The notes beneath the pieces were generated by a model that worked only from the letters and a program-made list of their open reading frames with translations, made no database searches and was not told the origin of the DNA. DNA of 13,095 bases from the NCBI GenBank assembly GCA_036940085.1, contig JALLBK010001238.1, forward strand, positions 1 to 13,095, read 5' to 3'. The position numbers were made by a program, and so were the translations under genes. Shown here piece by piece: positions 1 through 7,086 of this stretch; position 1 is the first letter of the stretch, and every line of letters starts with the position of its first letter. This DNA comes from Discostella pseudostelligera. Its lineage: Eukaryota > Bacillariophyta > Thalassiosirophyceae > Thalassiosirales > Thalassiosiraceae.

Positions 1-294
1 GATGCGATACTATGCCGACATGCCGACCAACAACTTCAAACAAACATGACCATGGCCATGTCCTTCCGCTTTCTCTCCGACGTTATCTATTTTACACATC
101 ACAGTATGGAGCTGCAGCAAAAAGCTCAACGTGTCTCTCTCGCGATTCTCCAAGTGTTTCCAACGTGATGATGATCATGGCGGACATTGACGATGATGAA
201 TGCACTGCCCACCTCTCGGAGCAGTTCAATTTCAGCATCAGCATACTTTGCAACGAGATTGATGCTGGTAATATAGTAATGCTTCAGATGCATC
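1..294 (+). other. 5' region of LRR gene 1 with an overlapping upstream reading frame
   Basis: This stretch precedes LRR gene 1. A frame open from 12 to 302 contains an ATG at 177 in strong context (A at -3, G at +4). It encodes an acidic 41-residue peptide beginning MADIDDDEC and overlaps the ATG at 295 in another frame. It could be a regulatory upstream ORF, or a first exon spliced into the LRR frame from a GT at 268 to an AG at 321-322 or 345-346; both junctions keep the LRR frame. This is inference; no transcript evidence is available. Confidence 0.35.
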
Positions 295-1650
295 ATGAAT
301 AGCAAAACGATGGAGTCTCCAGCACGCAGAACAACCAGGCTTCCAGATGAGTCTACACTTGATTTCAGTATTGATTCATCTACCAACAGGTTTGGTAAGA
401 GAGGTTCTCCCGTAAAATTCAAAGGCTCATCCCTAAGATACATTGAAATTCCCTCCGATGTCAAAGTTATCGATGAATCAGCATTTCGTGAATGTGAGTG
501 GCTGGAAGAGGTTGAACTCCACGATGGGCTTGAGCAGAAACAGAAGGATGCATTTCTATCCTGCACGTCGCTAAAGGGAATCAGAGTTCCTCGGACGGTC
601 AAAGCGATAGCCAAGGCGGCAGTGATTGGTGCACAAGCATTCCGCAATTGCACACAATTGGAGTGTGTACAACTTGTCAAGGGGCCGGACCATGTTCAAA
701 ATGGGGCATTTGATTGTTCGAACTCACTAAAGCGCATCAAAATCCTCTCAACAGTCAAAATGATTGAGGAGAGAGCCTTCAGTGGTTGTACTCAGTTAAG
801 GACTGTAACTCTTTGTGAAGGACTCGAACATTTAGGAAGAATGGCATTTGAAGGCTGCAAATCACTTCAACGCATTTTCATTCCATCCAACATCCCCACA
901 ATTCACGATCGAGTATTTTATGGGTGCAAGGCATTGATGCAGATTGCTCTCAATGAAGGTCTTGGGTGCATCGGAAATGACTCATTTGCATCATGCACAT
1001 CACTGGAGCAAATAACAATATCTTCCACCGTCACAGTTATTGTTGTCAAGGCTTTGAGTGGCTGTAAACGGTTAGAGGAAGTTAACCTGGCGAACGGGCT
1101 GAAAAAGATCAGTGATGAAGCATTCGCATCATGTAGGTCATTAAAGCACATTGATATACCTTCCACAGTCAAGGAGATCCATCCGCGTTCCTTCCTGCAA
1201 TGTTCACATTTAGTGGCAGTCACTTTCTGTGATGAAATTGAAGAGTTCGTCTCAGGAGAGTCGCTACGAGGTTGGTGGAACAACGGTATTTCAGAAGAGT
1301 CTTTGAAAACATACAACTTCTTGGCTCGGTACAATGTCCCAGTACGCTTAGGGATGCTAACCGTGACGAAATGGCATGCAAATATCCACAACATGCTGGA
1401 ATGTATTCCTTCCATAATCATCAACGATTTAGATGATTACTTCCATTCCATCAAGTCCATGCTGAAAAACTATGAGTGGCTGCAGGATACCCTGCCATTA
1501 TTGGAGCTGGCAATCTGGAAATCGAAACTATCGGAACATTTTGATCCAAACAATGGAAACCTCAGTACCAACACTAAGTTGGAACGCCGCAACACCTGCG
1601 GTGCAAGTGTTATTATTCCTATTGTCCAGTCCTTCCTCATGGAGGTTTGA
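295..1650 (+). CDS. BspA-like LRR_5 repeat protein 1 with conserved C-terminal module
   Basis: The 451-residue product is built of 23-residue LRR_5 (BspA-type) repeats from about residue 47 to 318. The repeat pattern is an IPS-TVK-x-I, AF-x-x-C, L-x-x-V-x-L, GL-x-x-I cycle. Residues ~319-449 form a non-repeat module with WW, a KW-x-x-x-IH-x-ML stretch, LELAIWKSK and a final CGA-x-VII. The same module ends the two other LRR proteins here. LRR_5 solenoids usually mediate protein or ligand binding; no specific role can be assigned. No signal peptide or membrane span is visible. The N-terminal ~46 residues are Ser/Thr-rich and not repeat-like, and the start is uncertain: ATG 295 or 310, or a spliced upstream exon from the strong-context ATG at 177. 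One repeat carries an extra six residues (604-621). The stop is TGA at 1648. The gene is tail-to-tail with TRM5. Family assignment is firm; function is unknown. Confidence 0.85.
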   Translation: MNSKTMESPARRTTRLPDESTLDFSIDSSTNRFGKRGSPVKFKGSSLRYIEIPSDVKVIDESAFRECEWLEEVELHDGLEQKQKDAFLSCTSLKGIRVPRTVKAIAKAAVIGAQAFRNCTQLECVQLVKGPDHVQNGAFDCSNSLKRIKILSTVKMIEERAFSGCTQLRTVTLCEGLEHLGRMAFEGCKSLQRIFIPSNIPTIHDRVFYGCKALMQIALNEGLGCIGNDSFASCTSLEQITISSTVTVIVVKALSGCKRLEEVNLANGLKKISDEAFASCRSLKHIDIPSTVKEIHPRSFLQCSHLVAVTFCDEIEEFVSGESLRGWWNNGISEESLKTYNFLARYNVPVRLGMLTVTKWHANIHNMLECIPSIIINDLDDYFHSIKSMLKNYEWLQDTLPLLELAIWKSKLSEHFDPNNGNLSTNTKLERRNTCGASVIIPIVQSFLMEV

Positions 1651-1892
1651 CTGCCGCTCGAATAGTTTGTTTGAGTCTTCTGTCTCTTTTCAGTGAATAG
1701 GTGTCGATGTGAATACCAGCTTCTGACAACTCCGACCCCCGTCCAAGAAATAATAGTCAGCAATTTGATCTGTGAAATGTCCGTTGTTTAGATTATTGAT
1801 ACATGCCTGTTTGTTAGGGTTGTATTCATCTAGAGGGTCTCTGAAAACAGCAATGCTAAATATATCCGGTTTCTCATAATGGTGATTATTTC

Positions 1893-1898
1893 AATAAA
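1893..1898 (+). terminator. candidate AATAAA polyadenylation signal
   Basis: An exact AATAAA hexamer lies on the + strand about 243 nt after the stop of LRR gene 1, within the 277-nt convergent gap before the TRM5 stop. The position suits the 3' end of the + strand transcript, which would end at or inside the TRM5 3' region. The hexamer is short and could be chance. Confidence 0.3.
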
Positions 1899-1927
1899 AG
1901 GACCTTTACAGTGAAGAAGCAATCAAA

Positions 1928-4105
1928 TCATGTGTTTTTGTGTCGCTTCGCCTCAAACTCTCGAGAGGCAACATCTTCACTCGATAGTATCCGTTTTCCA
2001 AGTGTTTCACCAATATTCGTACATTCTTCTCCGAGATTCTCCAAACTCATCATGCTGCTGTTACTCTCAATGGGAACAATGAGCTTCTTCACAGATGCAA
2101 CCTCAAGCGGTAACCGAAAGCTAACGCAGAACATATTCTTCCTCGGTCCGACATCTCGCACTATGCGTACAGCAAACTCATTTGCTGTGGCGGCAACGCT
2201 ATTTGAATCACCACTTGTCATGGCGTCGAAGCAGCCGGGACACCCCAATGCAGTTTCGCATCTTTCCTGCACTTGCCGTTCCACTCGGATGTTGTCCTCG
2301 GGAGTCCGAGCCTTTTCACCAAAGCAGTGTACATGTATCATCGGCCGTCGTCGACAGTGATGCCGTCGCTCTTGTCGACTCTCCTCCTGCGTAGGATCTG
2401 CATTGTCGTTTCCCGCAGTTGATGTGGAGCTATAATAACCATGAAACTTCCATCCGCGAAAGGCATCTAAGAATTCCGGCCCCAACTGCGGCAAATTCAT
2501 GATGAAATGATCAACATCGACTCCATCCTCATTCATTTTATGGATGAATTGCCGTGCGTCCATGTTGTACATAAATAGTCTCTCCGGAGAACACTTGTTA
2601 AGCTTGGCGTTCTTTTGTAGATATTCATAACTGATGGGATTCAAGTCGTTCGCATGGCAAATGATCTTTGCCTTACGATACGGTGATATATTGATGCTGG
2701 ATGTCGAAGTCAGTGGAATGGCAAAGGGCCCAACGCCAGCCATTGCATCAGCGACTATTGTATACTGGTCATCGTGATGTTCGCATCCACTACCTTTCAT
2801 ACTATTGGTGTTTTTCATATTCTCCGATTCTCTCATTGCTTTTATTCGCCGTTGGTGTCGCTGCAATGCATCTTGTAAGATAAGTTGGACTAAGCGGTCA
2901 TGCTCTCCTTGCAAACGCGAATTGAAGTAGACGCGAGCAAAGTCCAACTGAAATCGACATCCGTGCTCTCTCACTTCCACTTGCATTAGAGATTGATGCT
3001 GTGATCCGATTTTCACTTGCACTGAAGGCAATGATGTTTGTGATGAGCTGCCATTACCATCGCCGTCTTTGTCCTGTGAGGATACAATAGTAGTAGCCCC
3101 CGCACAAAGCTTCTCGACTGTCTCCACAAACCCAGAGCAACCATCGTCGCCTCCATCATTCTCGATAGCCACAGCCAATATCTCCATAGGAAAAGTTCGA
3201 AACTCATTGTCAATATTTCCAATCTTATTCACAACCAGTCGTATCCTTGGCCGGTTCTTCTCTAATATCGCCTTGCCAATGAGATATTTGTATGGCAGTG
3301 CCTCCTCGCGTAGATTCAAATGTGCAACATGTCCCGCCGCTTCAAAGCTGGAGGGTACTTCCTCAATGAGTGGATTGCCGTTGGTTGCGCATAAATTGTT
3401 TGTGATGTTGATAACATTGATGCTGGTATCATTGTTGCCAATGTCAGCTTCCCCGTCGTCAATAATTTTGGTAGGCATGATACGACGCAATACCTCGTCG
3501 ACCGTGAGCAAATCATACGGAGTGGCGGGGAGACGAATATCCGATGGACGGATGCAAAGTTTCCCAAATGGTGCAACATCATCGTTCGCAATACCATCAT
3601 TATCTTTTGCCGACTCAAGCAATGCTTGGACACGTGAATCTTGCCACACCGCGTCTTCCATTGCTTCACGTAGCAGAGGATCTTCTTCTTCCTCTTCCCC
3701 ATTGCCATCGCCAGCATTCTCTCTTGTTGATGCCAATGTCGATGATGGTCCACCAAGTCGGCGTAAGACTATCTTTCGTTCCCTCGATGGATTGTATTTG
3801 CAATTCTTGACATCCTCCGTAGAATAATCCACCCCCTCCACCAATGGGTATACACTCTTTCGTTTCGGTTCACTAAATATCAATCCATCTAACAAGCGTT
3901 GGATTTCACCCGTACGCTTCGCGGGTATGATAATGGCAGGGTATATCAGAATGGAATTGTCTTCAAAGTAGGATGGAGGTGGGTAGGATGAGGGAGGATA
4001 TATGCCCGATGGTAGTGAATTGAGTGGTGGGAGGGCGTAGGGGAGTGTTGCCGATGACATTATCGTGGAAGTTGTTGATTTTTTGGTAGTGGGGACGTGA
4101 TACAT
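1928..4105 (-). CDS. TRM5: tRNA (guanine(37)-N(1))-methyltransferase
   Basis: Trm5 transfers methyl from S-adenosylmethionine to N1 of G37, next to the anticodon, which protects the reading frame and starts wyosine synthesis on tRNA-Phe. The 725-residue product shows the family blocks in order: GHVAHLNLREEALPYK (~258-273), VVNKIGNIDNEFRTFPMEIL (~291-310), a FxLDFARVYFNSRLxxEHxRLV block (~385-406), DAMAGVGPFAIPL (~453-465, SAM site), NDLNP-x-S (~487-493), MNLPQ-x-x-PEFLDAF (~536-549) and a C-terminal FCVSFRLP (~659-666). It is longer than typical Trm5 (about 450-500 residues) because of an N-terminal extension and Asp/Gly/Ser/Glu-rich inserts at ~133-142, ~316-365 and ~560-590. The frame is also open through a TTG at 4108, but ATG 4105 is the first eukaryotic start. 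The stop is TGA at 1928. No intron is needed. I see no clear organelle presequence. The enzyme identity is secure. Confidence 0.95.
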   Translation of the reverse strand: MYHVPTTKKSTTSTIMSSATLPYALPPLNSLPSGIYPPSSYPPPSYFEDNSILIYPAIIIPAKRTGEIQRLLDGLIFSEPKRKSVYPLVEGVDYSTEDVKNCKYNPSRERKIVLRRLGGPSSTLASTRENAGDGNGEEEEEDPLLREAMEDAVWQDSRVQALLESAKDNDGIANDDVAPFGKLCIRPSDIRLPATPYDLLTVDEVLRRIMPTKIIDDGEADIGNNDTSINVINITNNLCATNGNPLIEEVPSSFEAAGHVAHLNLREEALPYKYLIGKAILEKNRPRIRLVVNKIGNIDNEFRTFPMEILAVAIENDGGDDGCSGFVETVEKLCAGATTIVSSQDKDGDGNGSSSQTSLPSVQVKIGSQHQSLMQVEVREHGCRFQLDFARVYFNSRLQGEHDRLVQLILQDALQRHQRRIKAMRESENMKNTNSMKGSGCEHHDDQYTIVADAMAGVGPFAIPLTSTSSINISPYRKAKIICHANDLNPISYEYLQKNAKLNKCSPERLFMYNMDARQFIHKMNEDGVDVDHFIMNLPQLGPEFLDAFRGWKFHGYYSSTSTAGNDNADPTQEESRQERRHHCRRRPMIHVHCFGEKARTPEDNIRVERQVQERCETALGCPGCFDAMTSGDSNSVAATANEFAVRIVRDVGPRKNMFCVSFRLPLEVASVKKLIVPIESNSSMMSLENLGEECTNIGETLGKRILSSEDVASREFEAKRHKNT

Positions 4106-4916
4106 CAACGTAATTCAAATAGACTTGTCGCAGGTGAAGTGAATGTTTCTGACCAGGGCGTGAAGATAGACGATGAATCTAGATTTGTTGAGCGCAGATG
4201 CCCTATCCAAACTTCAGTTGTCTCCTTGTACCAATCAATGTCGAGCATTTAATCAAGAGAAGATTGGAAGCGTGCAATTGAGAAGTTGAAATTTTCAGTG
4301 AAAGCAAGCCAACGATTGCACACGTAATGAACATAAAAAGTTGTAGCACGCAGGCACAGCAAAATATGAACGTCAAGGAGTGGTGAATCCTCCTAGTCTG
4401 CTGTTTTAAAGCATGCACACGAGATGTGTCCTAAACATCTCACTAGACGAAACTCAATACAAATATAATGCTTTGCATTAAAAATGTATGTTTTAGTCAA
4501 TCGATAATATTGGGCATCTGTGAATCCGATGAATGAGACTGGGAAGAAACTTATTCGTCGGCAGAAATCAACCCATGATGTTGATGATGTGGTGAACAAT
4601 TATTATTGGTGTGGGGCATGTGGCAAGCGACGGTGGATTCAAATGATTGCGCTTACTTACCAAAATCCGTTTGATCTCGTGGTCCTTGATGTGCACTCTC
4701 TCTCTAGAGAAATGAAGTCATAATAGAGGAGCGAGGCGAGGTGGTGATGGCGGGAGATGACATCGTATCCGTTTACTAGAGCGGATGGATAACATGGTCA
4801 TCGTCGCGTCGATCGGCGTGTCGATAGGTGTCGATGCAGGCCGATGCCGATGCGATGAGAGATGAGAGATGGGAGATTGGGTGGTCGGCGGCCGGCGGCG
4901 CGGAGAGGCCGGTGTT

Positions 4917-5006
4917 AAGTATCTTTTTCAATTTCAAATTTCACTTTCAAAAGTTGTTTATCCTTCTCAATTTCAAATTTAATTTTAAAAGTTCATAAGT
5001 ATCTTT
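4917..5006. repeat. short AT-rich direct duplication
   Basis: A ~26-nt unit beginning CAATTTCAAATTT and ending AAAAGTT occurs at 4929-4955 and again at 4968-4993. The pair is bracketed by two exact copies of AAGTATCTTT, at 4917-4926 and 4997-5006. This looks like a local duplication with divergence. No function is evident; it sits just outside a GC-rich patch in the putative promoter region. Confidence 0.6.
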
Positions 5007-5078
5007 CTGAGAATTGTCTGTCTGTCGCATTGTGCACAAAACTTCGTCTGTCTGGCGTCGGGAAATTGAGGAATGACC

Positions 5079-5088
5079 TCCACGTGGA
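5079..5088. promoter_or_regulatory. TCCACGTGGA palindrome (G-box/E-box-like)
   Basis: This perfect 10-bp palindrome centres on CACGTG, the core bound by bHLH and some bZIP factors in eukaryotes. It lies about 400 nt upstream of ATG 5488 and about 970 nt upstream of the TRM5 start. Site function is inferred from the motif alone. Confidence 0.3.
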
Positions 5089-5487
5089 CTAGTCTCCCCG
5101 CCAAATCGAACACGAGATAAGCAACAAACGGTCTCCATCACATCAAAATCAAACATCACCATACCGATCACCGATCACTATGTCGCGTCGGTGTCCGACC
5201 ATGTTGTGATGTCGTCCTATCATATCCACTCACCACCACCGCTCGTCAGTGGTAGATCATCATTGTCTTTATCATCATCTGTGTAAAGTCAGCTCTGCTC
5301 GGTTGCTGAAGTATGTGGGTTCATGGAGCAACTCTGCGCCAATAATGACATGTCACACATTCGATGATTCCATCTACGATGACTGTAGACATCAACTGAA
5401 TCTTCAGTGTACATCATTGCAACTTGGGGCGACCATCGGAGAACTCATTTGTTTAGAGACATCATCATCAACAAAATCGTCCTAATC

Positions 5488-6030
5488 ATGGCCAGCCATA
5501 CTGCCTGCATCATCGGCTACACAGCTCGGATGTTACTACTCGTTGGATCAATTCGATGCATCTTGCGCAGCAACCCGACATTGCTCTTGTTGAATACTGA
5601 CTACATTATTTGGGAAGGATTCATCTTTCCAAGCAATTGCACGTGGTACACTGAGTTATTACTGGTATTTGTTTGCATTGGCTGCATTATGCTCAGCAAA
5701 CCGACATTGCTATTCTTGGATTTGATCGACATCGGCACTACAGGCCTGTCCAGAGGTCATGAACTGTTGAATAGTAGGAGCATGATGCCTTGCCATTGGA
5801 TATGGTACATTCGGCTATTATGTCTAATTGGATCAATTGGGTGCATCATTGTCAGCAAACCGATTTCTCTATTAGTTGAATTGATGGACATCTGGCTCGA
5901 AGGTCGAACTGTGCAAGGGGCTGGTGCGCATCGCGAATCATGCATTCTCATCCTGCTCGTCGTTAAAGCACATACACATTCCCTCCACCGTCAAGATGAT
6001 TGGCGAGGTGGCTTTCGTAAATTGCACTAA
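5488..6030 (+). CDS. hypothetical frame with three hydrophobic ~30-residue repeats
   Basis: The frame is open from 5407, and the first ATG, at 5488, has strong context (A at -3, G at +4), giving 180 residues. It contains three related segments at about residues 11-40, 53-82 and 106-135 of the form Y-x-x-LLL-x-x-GSIGCI-x-x-SKPT-LL-x-L-x-x-x-DI, separated by 11-22-residue linkers. Substitutions between units are mostly among Leu, Ile, Val, Met and Phe, or Asp and Glu, as expected if this frame was once translated. Each unit is hydrophobic enough to suggest a membrane segment. After ~residue 140 the frame overlaps LRR gene 2 in a different frame and becomes meaningless. It may be the true 5' part of LRR gene 2 (see the 5893-5903 junction), an independent gene or a relic. 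I do not recognise the family. Confidence 0.35.
   Translation: MASHTACIIGYTARMLLLVGSIRCILRSNPTLLLLNTDYIIWEGFIFPSNCTWYTELLLVFVCIGCIMLSKPTLLFLDLIDIGTTGLSRGHELLNSRSMMPCHWIWYIRLLCLIGSIGCIIVSKPISLLVELMDIWLEGRTVQGAGAHRESCILILLVVKAHTHSLHRQDDWRGGFRKLH
5516..5892. repeat. three-copy diverged repeat array
   Basis: Related ~90-nt units lie at 5516-5607, 5645-5733 and 5804-5892. Hand alignment of the second and third units gives 63 of 89 identical bases with no gap; the first needs one 3-nt gap. All share a core around AGCAAACCGA or AGCAACCCGA. Unit-to-unit spacing (126 and 159 nt) is variable but always a multiple of three. The reverse strand also gives similar short peptides but is interrupted by stops in the first unit. 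Confidence 0.65.
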
Positions 6031-6742
6031 ATTGGAGCATGTCGAACTATCCGAGGGGCTGGAAGATATTGGGACGGATGCATTCTTAGACTGCAAATTG
6101 CTCAATCGAATCAACGTACCATCGACCGTCAAAGTGATTCGAGAGAGAACATTTCGTGGATGTGTGGAATTGGTGCATGTCGAACTCGAAGACGGGCTGG
6201 AGCAGATAATGGACTGCGCATTCGAATGCTGCATGTCACTTGAGGTCGTGAAGGTTCCGAAATCCGTAACACACATCAACCCGCAAGCATTCCAACACTG
6301 TCAGAGTTTAATAGAAGTAAAGTTCTACGAGGAGGTCGAGGTTCTTGTGCGTGAAGCGTCGATACAGAATTGGTGGAAGCATGGAGTCTCAGAACTATCG
6401 TTGATCACATACTCCTTGTTGGCCGAACACAGGATTCCAGAGCTGTTGGGTATGCTTAAAGTTTTGAAATGGCACCTCGAGATTCATACCATGCTGAAGC
6501 GCATCCCTGCCATTGAATCGCATAGCTTGAATCAATACCTTCACTCGATCCACTTGAAGGTGTCTGCCTACGAGGGCGTAAAGGATGTTGCTACGGTATT
6601 GGAACTCGCCATCTGGAAGTCAAAAATGATAGAGCAATACGGTCAAACCATCGGTGGTCATTCCTGCAGCGCCACGAAAATGGGATGCCGTATCAAATGT
6701 GGTGCAACTGTAATAATTCCAAACGTTCTGTCACTTCTATAG
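5903..6742 (+). CDS. BspA-like LRR_5 repeat protein 2, 5' end truncated or unresolved
   Basis: The LRR frame is open from 5885, after a TGA at 5882, to TAG at 6740. Recognisable repeat sequence (VELCKGL, then AF-x-x-C) begins at about 5903. The first ATG in frame is at 5996, inside the second repeat, and would give a 248-residue protein starting mid-repeat; GTG 5924 is not a credible eukaryotic start. About six LRR_5 half-cycles are followed by the C-terminal module also found in the other two copies (WW at ~150, KWHLEIHTML, LELAIWKSK, CGATVII near the end). The loss of N-terminal repeats and the out-of-frame similarity just upstream suggest a frameshift, an unseen intron or a decaying copy. 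The gene is tail-to-tail with the low-complexity membrane-protein gene. Family identity is firm; the gene boundary is not. Confidence 0.7.
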   Translation, partial: VELCKGLVRIANHAFSSCSSLKHIHIPSTVKMIGEVAFVNCTKLEHVELSEGLEDIGTDAFLDCKLLNRINVPSTVKVIRERTFRGCVELVHVELEDGLEQIMDCAFECCMSLEVVKVPKSVTHINPQAFQHCQSLIEVKFYEEVEVLVREASIQNWWKHGVSELSLITYSLLAEHRIPELLGMLKVLKWHLEIHTMLKRIPAIESHSLNQYLHSIHLKVSAYEGVKDVATVLELAIWKSKMIEQYGQTIGGHSCSATKMGCRIKCGATVIIPNVLSLL

Positions 6743-7086
6743 CAGGATTGGTTCCTGCAGCACATGTTGTTATATCCAGTGCGATAACCGCTTATGTAAA
6801 TTCATGTGTAAAATGCAAATTCGAAGCTCATTGATCATTTAATTAGTTCTCGGTGTCGTCATCGCCCGATGCTGATGCATTAACATGTCAACGTATTTGT
6901 TGCTAGAGTTGCTATCGATGAAGAGAAGTTGACGATGATCTCCAGATAGACGAAGTCTCTACTAATTCTTAAGCATTATGAATATTTTATTGCATGGTAT
7001 CTCAAGACATGTATCACGACCACCTACATCGTGAAATGGATGAACGAAGCCGGATGAAGAGAGAGAGAGAGCGGTCGTCATCATCA
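6743..7086. other. convergent 3' intergenic region
   Basis: This 344-nt gap separates the stops of LRR gene 2 (+) and the low-complexity membrane-protein gene (-). It holds an AATAAA hexamer for the - strand gene (6986-6991) and a short GA microsatellite (~7059-7071). I see no gene or structured RNA in it. Confidence 0.55.
6986..6991 (-). terminator. candidate AATAAA polyadenylation signal (minus strand)
   Basis: TTTATT on the + strand reads AATAAA on the - strand, about 95 nt past the TGA of the 664-residue membrane-protein gene. This spacing is plausible for a 3' UTR. A chance match is possible. Confidence 0.35.

Larger units (their letters stand above)
4106..5487. other. 1.4-kb intergenic region, no convincing gene
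   Basis: This gap lies between the TRM5 start and the hydrophobic-repeat frame and should hold promoters for both directions. I found no tRNA-like T-loop and no recognisable protein. The longest ATG frames are under about 75 codons and resemble nothing known; the best (4529-4723, +) has a Cys-x-x-Cys pair only. A GC-rich, GATG/GTCGAT-rich patch lies around 4725-4915, followed abruptly by an AT-rich duplicated block (4917-5006) and a TCCACGTGGA palindrome (5079-5088). Confidence 0.6.

Noticed and set aside
126..680. 184-codon antisense frame across LRR gene 1
   Set aside because: It is the complement of LRR repeats and shows their periodic mirror; similar antisense frames occur opposite genes 2 and 3.
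3069..3827. 252-codon + strand frame inside TRM5
   Set aside because: It lies opposite clear TRM5 sequence, has no recognisable domain, and its Ser richness follows from the opposite strand.
4529..4723. 64-codon + strand ORF with a Cys-x-x-Cys
   Set aside because: Too short, with no family resemblance, no second Cys pair for a zinc site and no supporting context.
5516..5892. Transposon terminal repeats
   Set aside because: The three units are direct, diverged and keep codon phase; no inverted termini, target duplication or transposase frame is visible.
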